NCBI GenBank assembly: GCA_026692885.1
Contig: JAPLNJ010001228.1
Coordinates: 1-61,152 of the forward strand
DNA length: 61,152 nucleotides
Direction of reading: 5' to 3'
Source of the DNA: Planctomycetota bacterium
Lineage (GTDB): Bacteria; Planctomycetota; Planctomycetia; Pirellulales; Pirellulaceae
This document shows, one piece after another, positions 1-8,400 of the stretch; the first letter of the stretch is position 1; each line of letters starts with the position of its first letter. The position numbers and the translations under genes are program-made. Below the pieces are notes generated by a model. The model did no database searches, had not been told where the DNA came from, and saw only the letters and a program-made list of their open reading frames with translations.

Positions 1-302
1 GCCGCCGCAGGCGGCGGTGAATGCGGCGAAGGGGAATAAAGGTGGTGGGGGCCGCTGTTAGTGACCGAACCCTTTTTCCACTGGGGCAAGCCCAGTGGGG
101 AAAGTGGCGGAATAATAACGACTTATGCTTAACCTCGTACCATTCGAGACAAGCTCGGCGGGGGCCTAATTTGTCTCTAGGCGGACAGTTACGCCTCATC
201 AGAATCGGCAAAGTGGCGCTGTACAATTGGACCGCTTGCGGTTGACATTGAGCCGTTTAACCGACAACGCAAACTTGGTCAAAGCAAAGGACGTCGCAAC
301 CG
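1..302. other. Left edge, no gene seen
   Basis: The first 20 bases form a short GC hairpin (GCCGCC, loop GCA, GGCGGC) that could be the terminator of a gene lying left of the window. I find no convincing coding signal in the rest. An AAAGGA ribosome-binding site lies about 10 bases before the ATG at 303. Confidence 0.4.
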
Positions 303-788
303 ATGGAAGATCACAAAACCGTGGTAGGCAGTTTTTCCTTAGAACGCGATGGTTGGGACCGGTTGGTGCTCACGGATGAGACGGGAGACCGCTACGTTGG
401 GGTCGAAGCTGTGCGGGCCTTTCCCATCTCGGACCCGCAGCACGCCATCTCGATTTGCGACAGCCAAGGCCGGGAGATCGTGTACCTCCCCGCGTTGGAC
501 GGGCTGCCGCCGGGAATCCGGGAGACGCTGGAAATCGAACTATCTCAGCGCGAGTTCGTCCCCCTCATTCGACGGATCCTAAACGATCCGCCCGACACCG
601 AACCGACGGAGTGGAAAGTCGAGACCGACCGCGGTGTGACGGTCTTCCAGTTGGAGAGCGAGAGCGACGTCCACCGCAACGAGGCCGGTCAAGTGACGCT
701 GGTGGACGCCCACGGAATCCGGTACTTGATCCCCGATTCGCGACAACTCGACGCCCATAGCCGACGCGTGCTCGACCGGTTCCTGTAA
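303..788 (+). CDS. DUF1854 family protein
   Basis: A 161-residue soluble protein without signal peptide or membrane segment. The pattern V-R-A-F-P-I-S near residue 37, then a D-x-x-G-R-E-I strand, L-P-P-G-I-R, and a conserved E-L-x-x-R-E-F-V-P-x-I-x-R-I block near residue 80 matches the DUF1854 family. That family is often encoded beside ABC transporters linked to cyanophycin genes. The second half (W-x-V-E-T-D-R-G, V-D-A-H-G-x-R-Y) is also family-typical and the length is normal. Any partner genes would lie left of the window; the right neighbour is an unrelated convergent gene. The biochemical role is unknown, and family membership is a recognition from memory. Confidence 0.75.
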   Translation: MEDHKTVVGSFSLERDGWDRLVLTDETGDRYVGVEAVRAFPISDPQHAISICDSQGREIVYLPALDGLPPGIRETLEIELSQREFVPLIRRILNDPPDTEPTEWKVETDRGVTVFQLESESDVHRNEAGQVTLVDAHGIRYLIPDSRQLDAHSRRVLDRFL

Positions 789-814
789 GGCAGGACCGCG
801 CAGGAAACGCTACG

Positions 815-3772
815 CTACTCCGCCAGCATCGCGGCCAGGCGTTGCCGCAGCTCGATCAACCGCTGCTCTTGCTGTTTGTCGAACGAGCCGAGTCGCTGGC
901 CGTAGCTATCCATCCAGTTGATCAGCCGACTCCAATCCTCGGTGGATAGCTGCACGTCGTAATGGCCCTGCTCCAGCAGCGGTATCAACGGGTTGGTGCC
1001 CGCGGCGCCGGCGCCGACCAGCGAACGGCCTTCCCCGTACCGGGCTCGGACGTGCTGGCGCAGGCTGGGCCGGCCGTAGTCCAGCAAGGCGGCGTAGGAC
1101 TTCTCGGCCGTCAGATCGAACTGCGGATCCTGGCCCTTGGGCTGATGGCAAGAGACACACTGCCGGTCCAGCATCGGCTGCACCAGGACCTGATAATCGA
1201 AGGGCCAGGAGCCGGCCGGCCCGGGCGTGATCTTCGAAGGCTCACGACGCATCGCCACCGGTGACGTGGCATTCCGCGGCGAAGTCGTGCGCGGCTCGTG
1301 GCAGCCGATACACGAAGCGCTCTGACCCGGCTGAACGTACGTGCCACTCCGCATCGTCTGGACGGCGATGCCGCGTTCGTCCAACGCCTGCAGGAAGAAC
1401 GTCACGCCGGCCGGCACGCGGAAATAGGCCGAGCCGTCCGCTTCCACGGGCACCGTACCCAGCACGAACTTGCCGGGATCGTCGTTCGTAACGCCCATAC
1501 TCGGACTGTTCATCACGGGATGCGTCTTGGGGGGCACGCCGATCAGTCGCAGCTGGCGGATCGAACCGCGCGGGATCGAGCCCAGACCCTCATACACGTT
1601 GACCAACAGCATCCGACCTTCCTGCGAGTCGGCCCAGTCGGCCGGCGAGGGCAGGCGGGGCGGCTGCTTTCGCGATTTGATCGGGAGCGGCGTCTCACTG
1701 CCGATGTCGGGATCGCGATACAGCAGGTTCAAGTTGCCGAAGCCATCGAACAGGTACAAACCGAGATCATTCATCGGTCCCGGCATACCCCATTGCGGTC
1801 GCGGCGTGCCGGGAGGCAGCGGCTGATGACTCCAGGACACCAGGTAATGTTCCTCGGACAGCGGATAGGCACCGGCGAAATAGGTCTGCGGCCAGCCTTC
1901 GGCTTCGGGGTAGCAGACTTCCGGCGTCAGTCGCGTGAGCGGCTCCACGCCATCAGGGCCCAACCGTGGGTCCAGCAACACCAACGGACCGCCTGTGTGG
2001 GCGTGGTGCCCGGAGGCGGTAAACACGATCTTGTGCGAATTCGGCACGGCGCGCGGCTCGAAACTGCAATGCGGACTGCGGACGAAGTTGCCCCAGACGA
2101 TCTGGGCGTTGGTGCCGTCCGGTAAGGTCGACCACAACTTCATGAACGGCATGTTGTGACGATCGACATAGTCCCAGCGGGAGTACAGGATCCGCCCTTC
2201 GTGGTCGATGCTGGGGGTCCACTCGAACATTTCGAACGGCGAGATTTGAACCAGATTGCCGCCGTCCGCGTCCACCGCGTGCAGCGTGTACACGGCCACC
2301 GGCCGTGACGCGTCGCCACCGCACCGGACGTAGCTGTCCGGCTGAGCGCCGTCGATGCACTCGGCGGCGCTGGCCTTGCCGCATTGCACGTATTGTCCGC
2401 GACGGGTGGACAGAAAAATGATCCGGCCGTCCGGCAGATAGCGACCGTCGAAATCGTCGTACTTGCCGTGCGTCAGCCGGCGTAGGCCGGTGCCATTGAG
2501 GTTGATTTCGTAAAGATGGTAGAACGCGTCTTCCGGCACATTGGCTTTGTTCAGTTTGTCGGGCTCGGCCGCCAGTCCGGGATAGTACTTGCAGTGTGCG
2601 AACAGGACTTTGCGACCGTCGTAGGACAAGTCGGGCCGCAGCACGTTGCCCAACGGCAGTTCGGTGCTCAGACAGCGCAGTTGGGGCGAGTCGCTTTTGA
2701 ACTTCTCCAGCACGAACAGCCCGCCGCCGGGCCGCGAGAACCAGCCGTAGTACTGGTCGGACATGTGCGTGAAGTTGCCCGGCGCGCGTTTCACGAACAG
2801 CAGATCCTCGAAGTCCAGCAGCGGATTGGCCAGCGTCAGCTGGCGCACCGCCCAGCGGGCCTGCAAATAAAGCTGCCGCCGCGTGGCATCTGCCGCAACA
2901 GGCTGGGAGGGCGAGGCTCCCGCCGAGCCGGCCTGCGCCGGCAACTTCTGCCAAGCCTCAACGGCTTGCTGCAGCACAGCGACTTGGCCAGCAACGTTGA
3001 CCCCGAGCATGCGCAGATTCTCGGCGAGCTTCAGGCCGCGTTCCACGACTTGGGGCAGCGGGTAGTTGAGGGGCGCGGCCACGATCATCTCGGCGGGCTG
3101 GGTGGTGGGAACGGGACCGTGGAGGACGGACCACTGGCTCGCGCTCGATTGGTCGGCCGGCTTGCCACGCGCGACATTCTCCGAACTACCGACGCGGTAG
3201 ACTTCCACCTCGTCCAGATGCAGATACTGCTGCTCCGGTAACTGAATTCGCACGAAGCGCGCCGGCGCAGCCTTCAAGAGCACGGTCAGTGGCAGGGTAT
3301 CCGGGCGGCCGAAGAACAGGCTCCCGTCATGCTGGTAGGCTGGTTGCCAGGCTTTGCCATCCTCCGAGAGCAGTACCTGGAGCCGCGCCGCGCGATCTTC
3401 GACCTTACCGTCGCACCGGTTGTAGATCAGCACCTTGTCCAAGGCGAGCGACGTGCCCAGATCCACCTGCCACCACGCTTTGGCGTCGGCGTTGGTATGG
3501 AATCCGTAAGTGCCCTGCTTGACACCATCGCAGCCGCCAGCTGCATCTTGTTGCGTAGTAACCGTCACCGCGGCCACGGCTGTCCCGTTCGACGGTGGCA
3601 GGTTCCGCACCACTTCCTGACGCAGCCAATCGGCCTCGATCTGTTCGCGGCTGATGACTGTCTTCGGTTCGGCACACACCGCGGTCGGCGGCCAGCACGT
3701 CGCCGCCATGGCCGTCGTCAACAGAAACCAAATTGCCGGACCAACACGGGCAGCGTTACCACACGAGCACAT
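815..3772 (-). CDS. HzsA-like secreted protein with discoidin domain and two CXXCH motifs
   Basis: A 985-residue exported protein. Residues 1 to about 34 form a signal peptide. Residues about 40-190 resemble a discoidin (F5/8 type C) carbohydrate-binding domain (W-W-Q-V-D-L-G, V-L-I-Y-N-R-C-D). The middle, about 330-700, is a TolB/PD40-like beta-propeller with repeated D-G-R-I-x-F/Y blades. It resembles the middle domain of the hydrazine synthase alpha subunit. Two CXXCH haem-binding motifs stand near residues 821 and 872. Such proteins are common in planctomycetes and are not evidence of anammox; the substrate is unknown. A paralogue lies at 8401-11628. The gene is convergent with the DUF1854 gene, with only 26 bases between stops. 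Confidence 0.8.
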   Translation of the reverse strand: MCSCGNAARVGPAIWFLLTTAMAATCWPPTAVCAEPKTVISREQIEADWLRQEVVRNLPPSNGTAVAAVTVTTQQDAAGGCDGVKQGTYGFHTNADAKAWWQVDLGTSLALDKVLIYNRCDGKVEDRAARLQVLLSEDGKAWQPAYQHDGSLFFGRPDTLPLTVLLKAAPARFVRIQLPEQQYLHLDEVEVYRVGSSENVARGKPADQSSASQWSVLHGPVPTTQPAEMIVAAPLNYPLPQVVERGLKLAENLRMLGVNVAGQVAVLQQAVEAWQKLPAQAGSAGASPSQPVAADATRRQLYLQARWAVRQLTLANPLLDFEDLLFVKRAPGNFTHMSDQYYGWFSRPGGGLFVLEKFKSDSPQLRCLSTELPLGNVLRPDLSYDGRKVLFAHCKYYPGLAAEPDKLNKANVPEDAFYHLYEINLNGTGLRRLTHGKYDDFDGRYLPDGRIIFLSTRRGQYVQCGKASAAECIDGAQPDSYVRCGGDASRPVAVYTLHAVDADGGNLVQISPFEMFEWTPSIDHEGRILYSRWDYVDRHNMPFMKLWSTLPDGTNAQIVWGNFVRSPHCSFEPRAVPNSHKIVFTASGHHAHTGGPLVLLDPRLGPDGVEPLTRLTPEVCYPEAEGWPQTYFAGAYPLSEEHYLVSWSHQPLPPGTPRPQWGMPGPMNDLGLYLFDGFGNLNLLYRDPDIGSETPLPIKSRKQPPRLPSPADWADSQEGRMLLVNVYEGLGSIPRGSIRQLRLIGVPPKTHPVMNSPSMGVTNDDPGKFVLGTVPVEADGSAYFRVPAGVTFFLQALDERGIAVQTMRSGTYVQPGQSASCIGCHEPRTTSPRNATSPVAMRREPSKITPGPAGSWPFDYQVLVQPMLDRQCVSCHQPKGQDPQFDLTAEKSYAALLDYGRPSLRQHVRARYGEGRSLVGAGAAGTNPLIPLLEQGHYDVQLSTEDWSRLINWMDSYGQRLGSFDKQQEQRLIELRQRLAAMLAE

Positions 3773-3807
3773 GGGAATTGCCTTTCACGCAAAGTCGAGC
3801 GGGGCAG

Positions 3808-3933
3808 GTAGGTCAGGCTTTCCAGCCTGACGTCTCCTTGTAGGTCAGGCTTTCCAGCCTGACATCTCCTTGTAGGTTAGGCTTTCCAGCCTGACATCGG
3901 GTTGTTGGAGTCAGGCTGGAAAGCCTGACCTAC
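3808..3933. repeat. Three tandem 32-bp palindromic units plus one inverted copy
   Basis: A unit beginning GTAGGTCAGGCTTTCCAGCC starts at 3808, 3840 and 3872, an exact 32-base period. An inverted copy lies at 3910-3933. Each unit holds a perfect hairpin (CAGGCT, TTCC, AGCCTG). The array lies between the HzsA-like gene and the 3' end of rnpB and could act as a terminator. Related units occur near 8347 and 28003. Confidence 0.8.
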
Positions 3934-3955
3934 GCCGCGCGTTCCTCCGAAATAA

Positions 3956-4375
3956 GGTCTCGAAGTGGATCTGTAAGCCGGGTTCTGTACCTCGCAGCGC
4001 GAGGTGATGGTCATTTCTCTAGGACACCCGTTTGCACGGCGCCTCCAGCGACCTACCCGGGAGTCGATGGCGAGCCGGACCGGCTCGCGGCGGTTTGCAC
4101 CGCCTGCTCCCTGTTTGGTCTTGCTCCGGGTGGGGTTTACCAAACCAATCGAGTCGCCTCGACTGCTGGTGCGCTCTTACCGCACCATTTCACCCTTACC
4201 TGAGCTACAGGAACACATTTGTTCCGGCAGCCATCGGCGGTATGTTTTCTGTGGCACTATCCCTAGCCTCACGGCCGGTCGTCGTTATCGACCACCCTGT
4301 CCTGCGGAGCCCGGACTTTCCTCTCGCTCTGGCCCTAAGGCCAGAACCAGCGACCATCCGATCCACTTCGAGACC
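3956..4375 (-). ncRNA. rnpB: RNase P RNA (class A)
   Basis: This is the catalytic RNA of RNase P, which matures tRNA 5' ends. On the minus strand the ends pair as a perfect 16-bp P1 helix (GGTCTCGAAGTGGATC at 4375-4360 with GATCCACTTCGAGACC at 3971-3956). Conserved core segments are present: GAGGAAAGTCCGGGCTCC near the 5' side, ACAGAAAACATACCGCC, GGTAAACCCCACCCGGAGCA, and AGAACCCGGCTTACAGATCC just before the 3' P1 strand. The length of about 420 nt is normal for a bacterial A-type RNA. The ends are set by P1, so they could shift by a few bases. Confidence 0.95.
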
Positions 4376-4380
4376 CCAGC

Positions 4381-4409
4381 AGTTTGACGCAACTCGCGTG
4401 CGGAGTCAA
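4381..4409 (-). promoter_or_regulatory. Possible rnpB promoter
   Basis: On the minus strand TTGACT (4409-4404) and CAAACT (4386-4381) are separated by 17 bases, and the -10-like box ends five bases before the inferred 5' end of rnpB. The -35 matches 5 of 6 consensus positions but the -10 only 3 of 6, so this rests mainly on spacing and position. Confidence 0.4.
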
Positions 4410-4415
4410 TCTTGC

Positions 4416-4421
4416 TATAAT
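4416..4421 (+). promoter_or_regulatory. TATAAT box before the M14 gene
   Basis: A perfect TATAAT lies 30 bases before the ATG of the M14-type carboxypeptidase. No good -35 box stands at the usual distance, so the promoter call is weak. Confidence 0.3.
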
Positions 4422-4450
4422 TACCGCTCCAATTCCAGGAGATCCATCCG

Positions 4451-5722
4451 ATGCCCACCCCGCCTTGCCAAGGTCGTCTGACGCTGTTGCGATCGTTGTC
4501 GCTCTGTTTCGTGCTCGTGCCGGTCGTGGCCCGCGGGTTGTCGGCCGACGGGTTGTCGGCCGACGACGCGTTTCGAGTGGACGCCGACTTTCCGGGCGGC
4601 AACATCGTGGTGACACGGATGGCTGACGACACGGCTTCTGTGGCACCGGATCAGCGCGATACGCAACGCGGCGAATGGTGGTTCTACTGGAACCTACGAT
4701 TACGGGGTCCGGACGACAAACCACTGACGATCACGTTCACGGACAAGAACCCGATCGGCGTGCGCGGGCCAGCTGTCAGCACGGATGCCGGCGCGACCTG
4801 GCGCTGGCTGGGTGCTGCTGCGGTCAAGACCGCGCGCGTCGACGGCCGACAGACGTGGTCGTTCCAGGCGCGCGTGCCCGCCGGGAAGTCGGAGGTCCAC
4901 TACGCCTTCTGCCCGCCCTACACCGAGAGCCACCTGCGGGCGTGGCTCGCCGACCACGCGAACCAGCCTGCACTGCGGGTCGAGGAACTCTGCCGTAGCC
5001 GGAAAGGACGGGCCGTCGAACGGCTGCACGCCGGCTGCCTGGATCGCGCGCAGAGCCGGGGCCTCGTGCTGCTGACCTCGCGACATCATGCCTGTGAGTC
5101 GCTGGCCACCTACGCGCTGGAAGGCTTCCTGTCGGCGGTCCTGGCCGACGACGAACTCGGCGCCCGCTGGCGCGAGCGTTGGGAGGTCGTGGCCGTCCCG
5201 TTCATGGACCGGGACGGCGTCGCCGACGGCGACCAGGGCAAATTGCGAATGCCCCACGATCACAACCGCGACTACAACGCTCAGCCGCTGTATCCGGAAG
5301 TCGCGGCGCTGCAGCGTTGGGGGCAGGCGCCGGGCGGCCGCGTCGTCGCCGCGCTCGACTTGCACTGCCCCCACATCCGCGGCGAATGGAACGATCGGGC
5401 GTACTTCGTCGGTCCGCCCGACGAGGGCTTGTGGCAAAAGGAATGTCGCTTTGCCGCCGTGCTGGAACAGACGCAGCAAGGCCCGCTTCGGTTTCGCGCC
5501 AAGGATTGCCTGCCGTTCGGCACGGCCTGGAACACCAACGCCAATACACGTCAGGGCAAGTCCTTCGGCAACTGGGCCCGTGAGGCTTTCCCGGACGCCC
5601 GGTTGGTCGCCAGTCTGGAACTGGCCTACGCCGATGCGTTAGGCGACGAGGTCAACGCCGACACCGCCCGGGCCTTCGGCCGGGATCTGGCACGGGCCCT
5701 GGCCAAGTACTTGGAGCAGTGA
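4451..5722 (+). CDS. M14-type zinc carboxypeptidase-like protein
   Basis: A 423-residue exported protein; the first 27 or so residues look like a signal peptide. Residues about 35-165 form a beta-rich N-terminal domain (W-W-F-Y-W-N-L-R-L-R-G) seen in bacterial M14 proteins. The peptidase domain follows. H-H-A-C-E-S places the first zinc ligands at about H213 and E216. P-H-D-H-N-R-D-Y carries the conserved N-R segment, and L-D-L-H-C-P-H supplies the third zinc histidine. It probably trims peptides or peptidoglycan-linked amino acids outside the cytoplasm. The start is supported by GGAG 9 bases upstream. It has a diverged paralogue at 40253-41518 with the same domain order. Confidence 0.8.
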   Translation: MPTPPCQGRLTLLRSLSLCFVLVPVVARGLSADGLSADDAFRVDADFPGGNIVVTRMADDTASVAPDQRDTQRGEWWFYWNLRLRGPDDKPLTITFTDKNPIGVRGPAVSTDAGATWRWLGAAAVKTARVDGRQTWSFQARVPAGKSEVHYAFCPPYTESHLRAWLADHANQPALRVEELCRSRKGRAVERLHAGCLDRAQSRGLVLLTSRHHACESLATYALEGFLSAVLADDELGARWRERWEVVAVPFMDRDGVADGDQGKLRMPHDHNRDYNAQPLYPEVAALQRWGQAPGGRVVAALDLHCPHIRGEWNDRAYFVGPPDEGLWQKECRFAAVLEQTQQGPLRFRAKDCLPFGTAWNTNANTRQGKSFGNWAREAFPDARLVASLELAYADALGDEVNADTARAFGRDLARALAKYLEQ

Positions 5723-5778
5723 CGTGCGACGTTAACTGCGAAATGCCGTCACTGCTAGGCGGTCCCGTCCGAGAAGCT

Positions 5779-5831
5779 CCCGACTCGCCAGCTGCCCGCC
5801 ACCGGAGGCGGCGGGCAGCCGGCGAGTCGGG
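5779..5831. repeat. 22-bp-arm hairpin after the M14 gene
   Basis: Arms 5779-5800 and 5810-5831 pair with one mismatch around a 9-base loop. It begins 57 bases after the M14 stop codon and may terminate transcription, although there is no T-run. Confidence 0.7.
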
Positions 5832-5881
5832 CCGGTCGGATATAGGGCTCCGGGTTAGGCACCGGGCGGGAACACTCCCAC

Positions 5882-6152
5882 CGACTTACGTCTTTGAAGT
5901 TGCGCATTTTCATGGTCCCCACCCGGCCCCGTGCCGGTGGAGGTAGGTTTGGCGACTAGGCGTCGCCCGCGCCGTGGCATGCCCGTTCCGCGCTTGCCGC
6001 CGGACCGCCGCCAGCGACGGCGGTCCGGCGGCAAGGGCGGAACGGGCGCCGTTTTGTGGGGTTCCGCATAGTTTTCAAACCTGTTTCCACCGACGCGGGG
6101 TCGGTGGGGCAGTCGTCGGAACCAAAATGCGCAACTTCAAAGACTTACGTCG
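5882..6152. repeat. 271-bp palindromic element with terminal and central inverted repeats
   Basis: Ends 5882-5910 and 6124-6152 are inverted repeats matching at 27 of 29 positions. Inside, 5981-6010 and 6018-6047 form a 30-bp-arm hairpin with one mismatch and a 7-base loop. There is no transposase gene. The layout resembles a small non-autonomous element or a large folded RNA or DNA repeat. No target duplication was identified. Confidence 0.65.
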
Positions 6153-6340
6153 GGAGCTTCTCGGGGGCGATCACGACACTGCGAGCATTTCGCAACGTTA
6201 TGATCAAGGCCAGCGAGCATCGTCGCTCGATTTGATTTTTTCACAGCCTGGGAGCCAGGGAACGCGAGAATCCGGGAGGCCCGGGAGAAACGTGCCCCCT
6301 CTTTTCTCGCGAACCGGCAGAGAGGAAGATGGTCCGGGAC

Positions 6341-6450
6341 ACACTCGCCCGACGCGCAAGCGAGGGTGGCAACGACAACTTCCTACCAGGAATCTGGGTG
6401 TAAGCCGCCGCACCGCCAACCCCACCCTCGCTGGTGCGTCGGGTCAGTGT
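6341..6450. repeat. 29-bp inverted repeat pair upstream of the patatin gene
   Basis: 6341-6369 and 6422-6450 match in inverted orientation at about 25 of 29 positions (core CCCGACGC and GCGAGGGTGG). They end about 50 bases before the patatin start codon and could influence its transcription. Confidence 0.6.
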
Positions 6451-6500
6451 GGGTACACGATTCCTGTTCGCTTGTCATAATGTCTTAAGCCGGGGCAGAC

Positions 6501-8105
6501 ATGATTGCACCTCAGACCGGACCTTTGGGAAAGATCGCTGTGGCGCTGTCGGGCGGAGGCTACCGCGCGGCGGCTTTTCATTTGGGCCTGCTCGATGTCT
6601 TGCACGCCAGCGGTCTGCTGGACCAGGTGGTTGCGTTATCGACCGTCTCCGGTGGGACGATTGTCGGCGCCGCCTACGCTTTGGCCGTGGCCCGCGGGCA
6701 GGATTTCCCGACGTTCTACCGTGAGTTTTACGAGCAGTTACACCAGCGGCCGTTGGACAATGCCGTGCAAATACTGCTCGGCTCGGAGGCCCGCCAGCTG
6801 CCGACCGCGACCCTGATCGCCGCTCAGGCCGAGGTCTATGACCGAATCTTTTTCCGACATGCCAAGTTCGGCGAAATCCTGAAAGCAGAGACGCGTTTGC
6901 GGGAAATCGCCTTCAACGCGACCGACTTCGCGGCCGGACTACCGTTCCGTTTTCAAAAGAGCAGCCGCGAGCGTGTCCGCATCGGCAACGGTCGCCACAT
7001 CATCCCGGCGGAGATCGCCGCCGAGTTGCGACTGGCCGATATCGTCGCCGCCTCGTCCTGCTTTCCGGCAGGCTTTGAACCCTTCGCCTTTCCGGACGAC
7101 TTCCAGTGGAGCCAGCGGGCGGAGATCAAGCGGAAACTCGTCGAGCAATACGACGATCGGTTCCACGAGGCGGTTCCCTTGATGGACGGCGGGGTGGCCG
7201 ACAATCAGGGCGTGGACAGCTTGCTCACGGGGATCGACCGCTTGGACAAGGCTGCCGCGGAAACCGACCGGGTGGGGCTGATTCTGATCTCCGACGTCAG
7301 CCAACGAGCCCAAGGGCCGCTGTTGGCCACCGCCGTCCGGCCTCAGCGCGGCGGTCTGCGCGTGAGCTGGTTCCTCGGCTGTGCCCGGCTGCTCTTTGTC
7401 GCCGCCACGGCGTCGCTGGTGGGACTTGGCTGGCAACTCGTGGAATCGATCCGCGCCGGGAACGTGCGGTGGTGGCCGGACCTAGTGACCGTCTATTTCC
7501 CACTGGCGCTGTCGCTGCTGTTGGTTGTGGCACTGGCGGTCACGCGCAGCATTGTGAAGGCTCGGTTGATCGACCGGCTGCCGCGTTCGGGCCTCGACGT
7601 GCCGCAGCTGCTGAAACGGATGCCGTTGCGTCTGTTGCTGGACCTGCTCTGGATGCGCGCCCAATCGCTGATCGCGATGTCCGGCGACGTGTTTATGAAA
7701 AGCATCCGCGACCTGCGTTATCGAGAACTGTATTCCAGCGACGAGTATCGTAACCGCACGGCGGCGAACTTGATCTACAAACTGTCCGAGTCGCAGTACC
7801 GCCCGCCCAGCGATCTGCCGGAGTGGCGGAAGCCGACCACCGAGATGCAACAGATTGCCGAGCGAGCCGCCAACATGCCCACGATTCTGTGGTTCGAACA
7901 CGACCGGCAACTGCCGGAGGTAGTGAGCTGTGGCCGATTCACGACCTGCCACACGCTGTTGAATCACTTGGTCGAGCGCTACGGTGCCGACTTCGAACGC
8001 GCCGATGACGACACGCGTCAGAGGTGCGGGAAGCTGCGGGAACTCTGGACGACCCTCCAAAAGCAGGCGCTGCTGGAGCCCACGCAGCCCTTGGCGGACA
8101 CCTAA
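6501..8105 (+). CDS. Patatin-like phospholipase with membrane segments
   Basis: A 534-residue member of the patatin-like lipid acyl hydrolases. The oxyanion motif G-G-G-Y-R-A-A-A-F is at 18-26. The nucleophile serine sits in T-V-S-G-G-T at S50, and the dyad aspartate in M-D-G-G-V-A-D at D229. Two strongly hydrophobic stretches at about 293-312 and 328-350 suggest it is anchored in the inner membrane, with the catalytic domain before them. The C-terminal third (about 360-534) is charged and unassigned. There is no signal peptide. It stands alone between repeat-filled spacers. The family hydrolyses phospholipid or galactolipid acyl chains; the substrate here is unknown. Confidence 0.85.
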   Translation: MIAPQTGPLGKIAVALSGGGYRAAAFHLGLLDVLHASGLLDQVVALSTVSGGTIVGAAYALAVARGQDFPTFYREFYEQLHQRPLDNAVQILLGSEARQLPTATLIAAQAEVYDRIFFRHAKFGEILKAETRLREIAFNATDFAAGLPFRFQKSSRERVRIGNGRHIIPAEIAAELRLADIVAASSCFPAGFEPFAFPDDFQWSQRAEIKRKLVEQYDDRFHEAVPLMDGGVADNQGVDSLLTGIDRLDKAAAETDRVGLILISDVSQRAQGPLLATAVRPQRGGLRVSWFLGCARLLFVAATASLVGLGWQLVESIRAGNVRWWPDLVTVYFPLALSLLLVVALAVTRSIVKARLIDRLPRSGLDVPQLLKRMPLRLLLDLLWMRAQSLIAMSGDVFMKSIRDLRYRELYSSDEYRNRTAANLIYKLSESQYRPPSDLPEWRKPTTEMQQIAERAANMPTILWFEHDRQLPEVVSCGRFTTCHTLLNHLVERYGADFERADDDTRQRCGKLRELWTTLQKQALLEPTQPLADT

Positions 8106-8222
8106 CTCGTCTAGCCGCGAGCGCGGGGCAAGGGGGAGACGGCTGGGGTGAGGAGCAATGCCGTTAAGAACTGGCGCATCAATAGCTGTCGGGTTCTCAA
8201 AGTAGTCATCGCGGCGGAGCGT

Positions 8223-8282
8223 GGCAGAGCCAGGACGTGGATCTTCTGCTTGTGCGGTCTTCATCCGTGCTCTGGCTCTGCC
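8223..8282. repeat. Imperfect hairpin, GGCAGAGCCAGG family
   Basis: 8223-8242 and 8263-8282 pair with 4 mismatches in 20. It belongs to the same repeat family as 24338-24414 (ATCCGTG plus a GGCTNTGCC core). It lies between the convergent patatin and HzsA-like genes, so a terminator role is possible. A partial CAGCCTGG-type unit follows near 8347. Confidence 0.55.
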
Positions 8283-8400
8283 ATCCGTGCGGGAAAAAGA
8301 CTGAAGATCCCAACCGTGAGTTAATACGATATCTTCGAGCGGCCCGTGTCAGCCTGGAAAGGCTGACCTACAGAAGGCGCGCAGCACACCACCTCCGACG

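Larger units (their letters stand above)
5723..6500. other. Repeat-rich spacer before the patatin gene
   Basis: This 778-base gap holds no believable gene. It is filled by three palindromic structures annotated separately (5779-5831, 5882-6152, 6341-6450). Motifs from them recur elsewhere: ATGCGCAACTTCAAA is also found near 18559. Confidence 0.7.

Noticed and set aside
3808..3933. CRISPR-like array
   Set aside because: The 32-bp units follow each other without variable spacers and one copy is inverted, so it is a palindromic tandem repeat.
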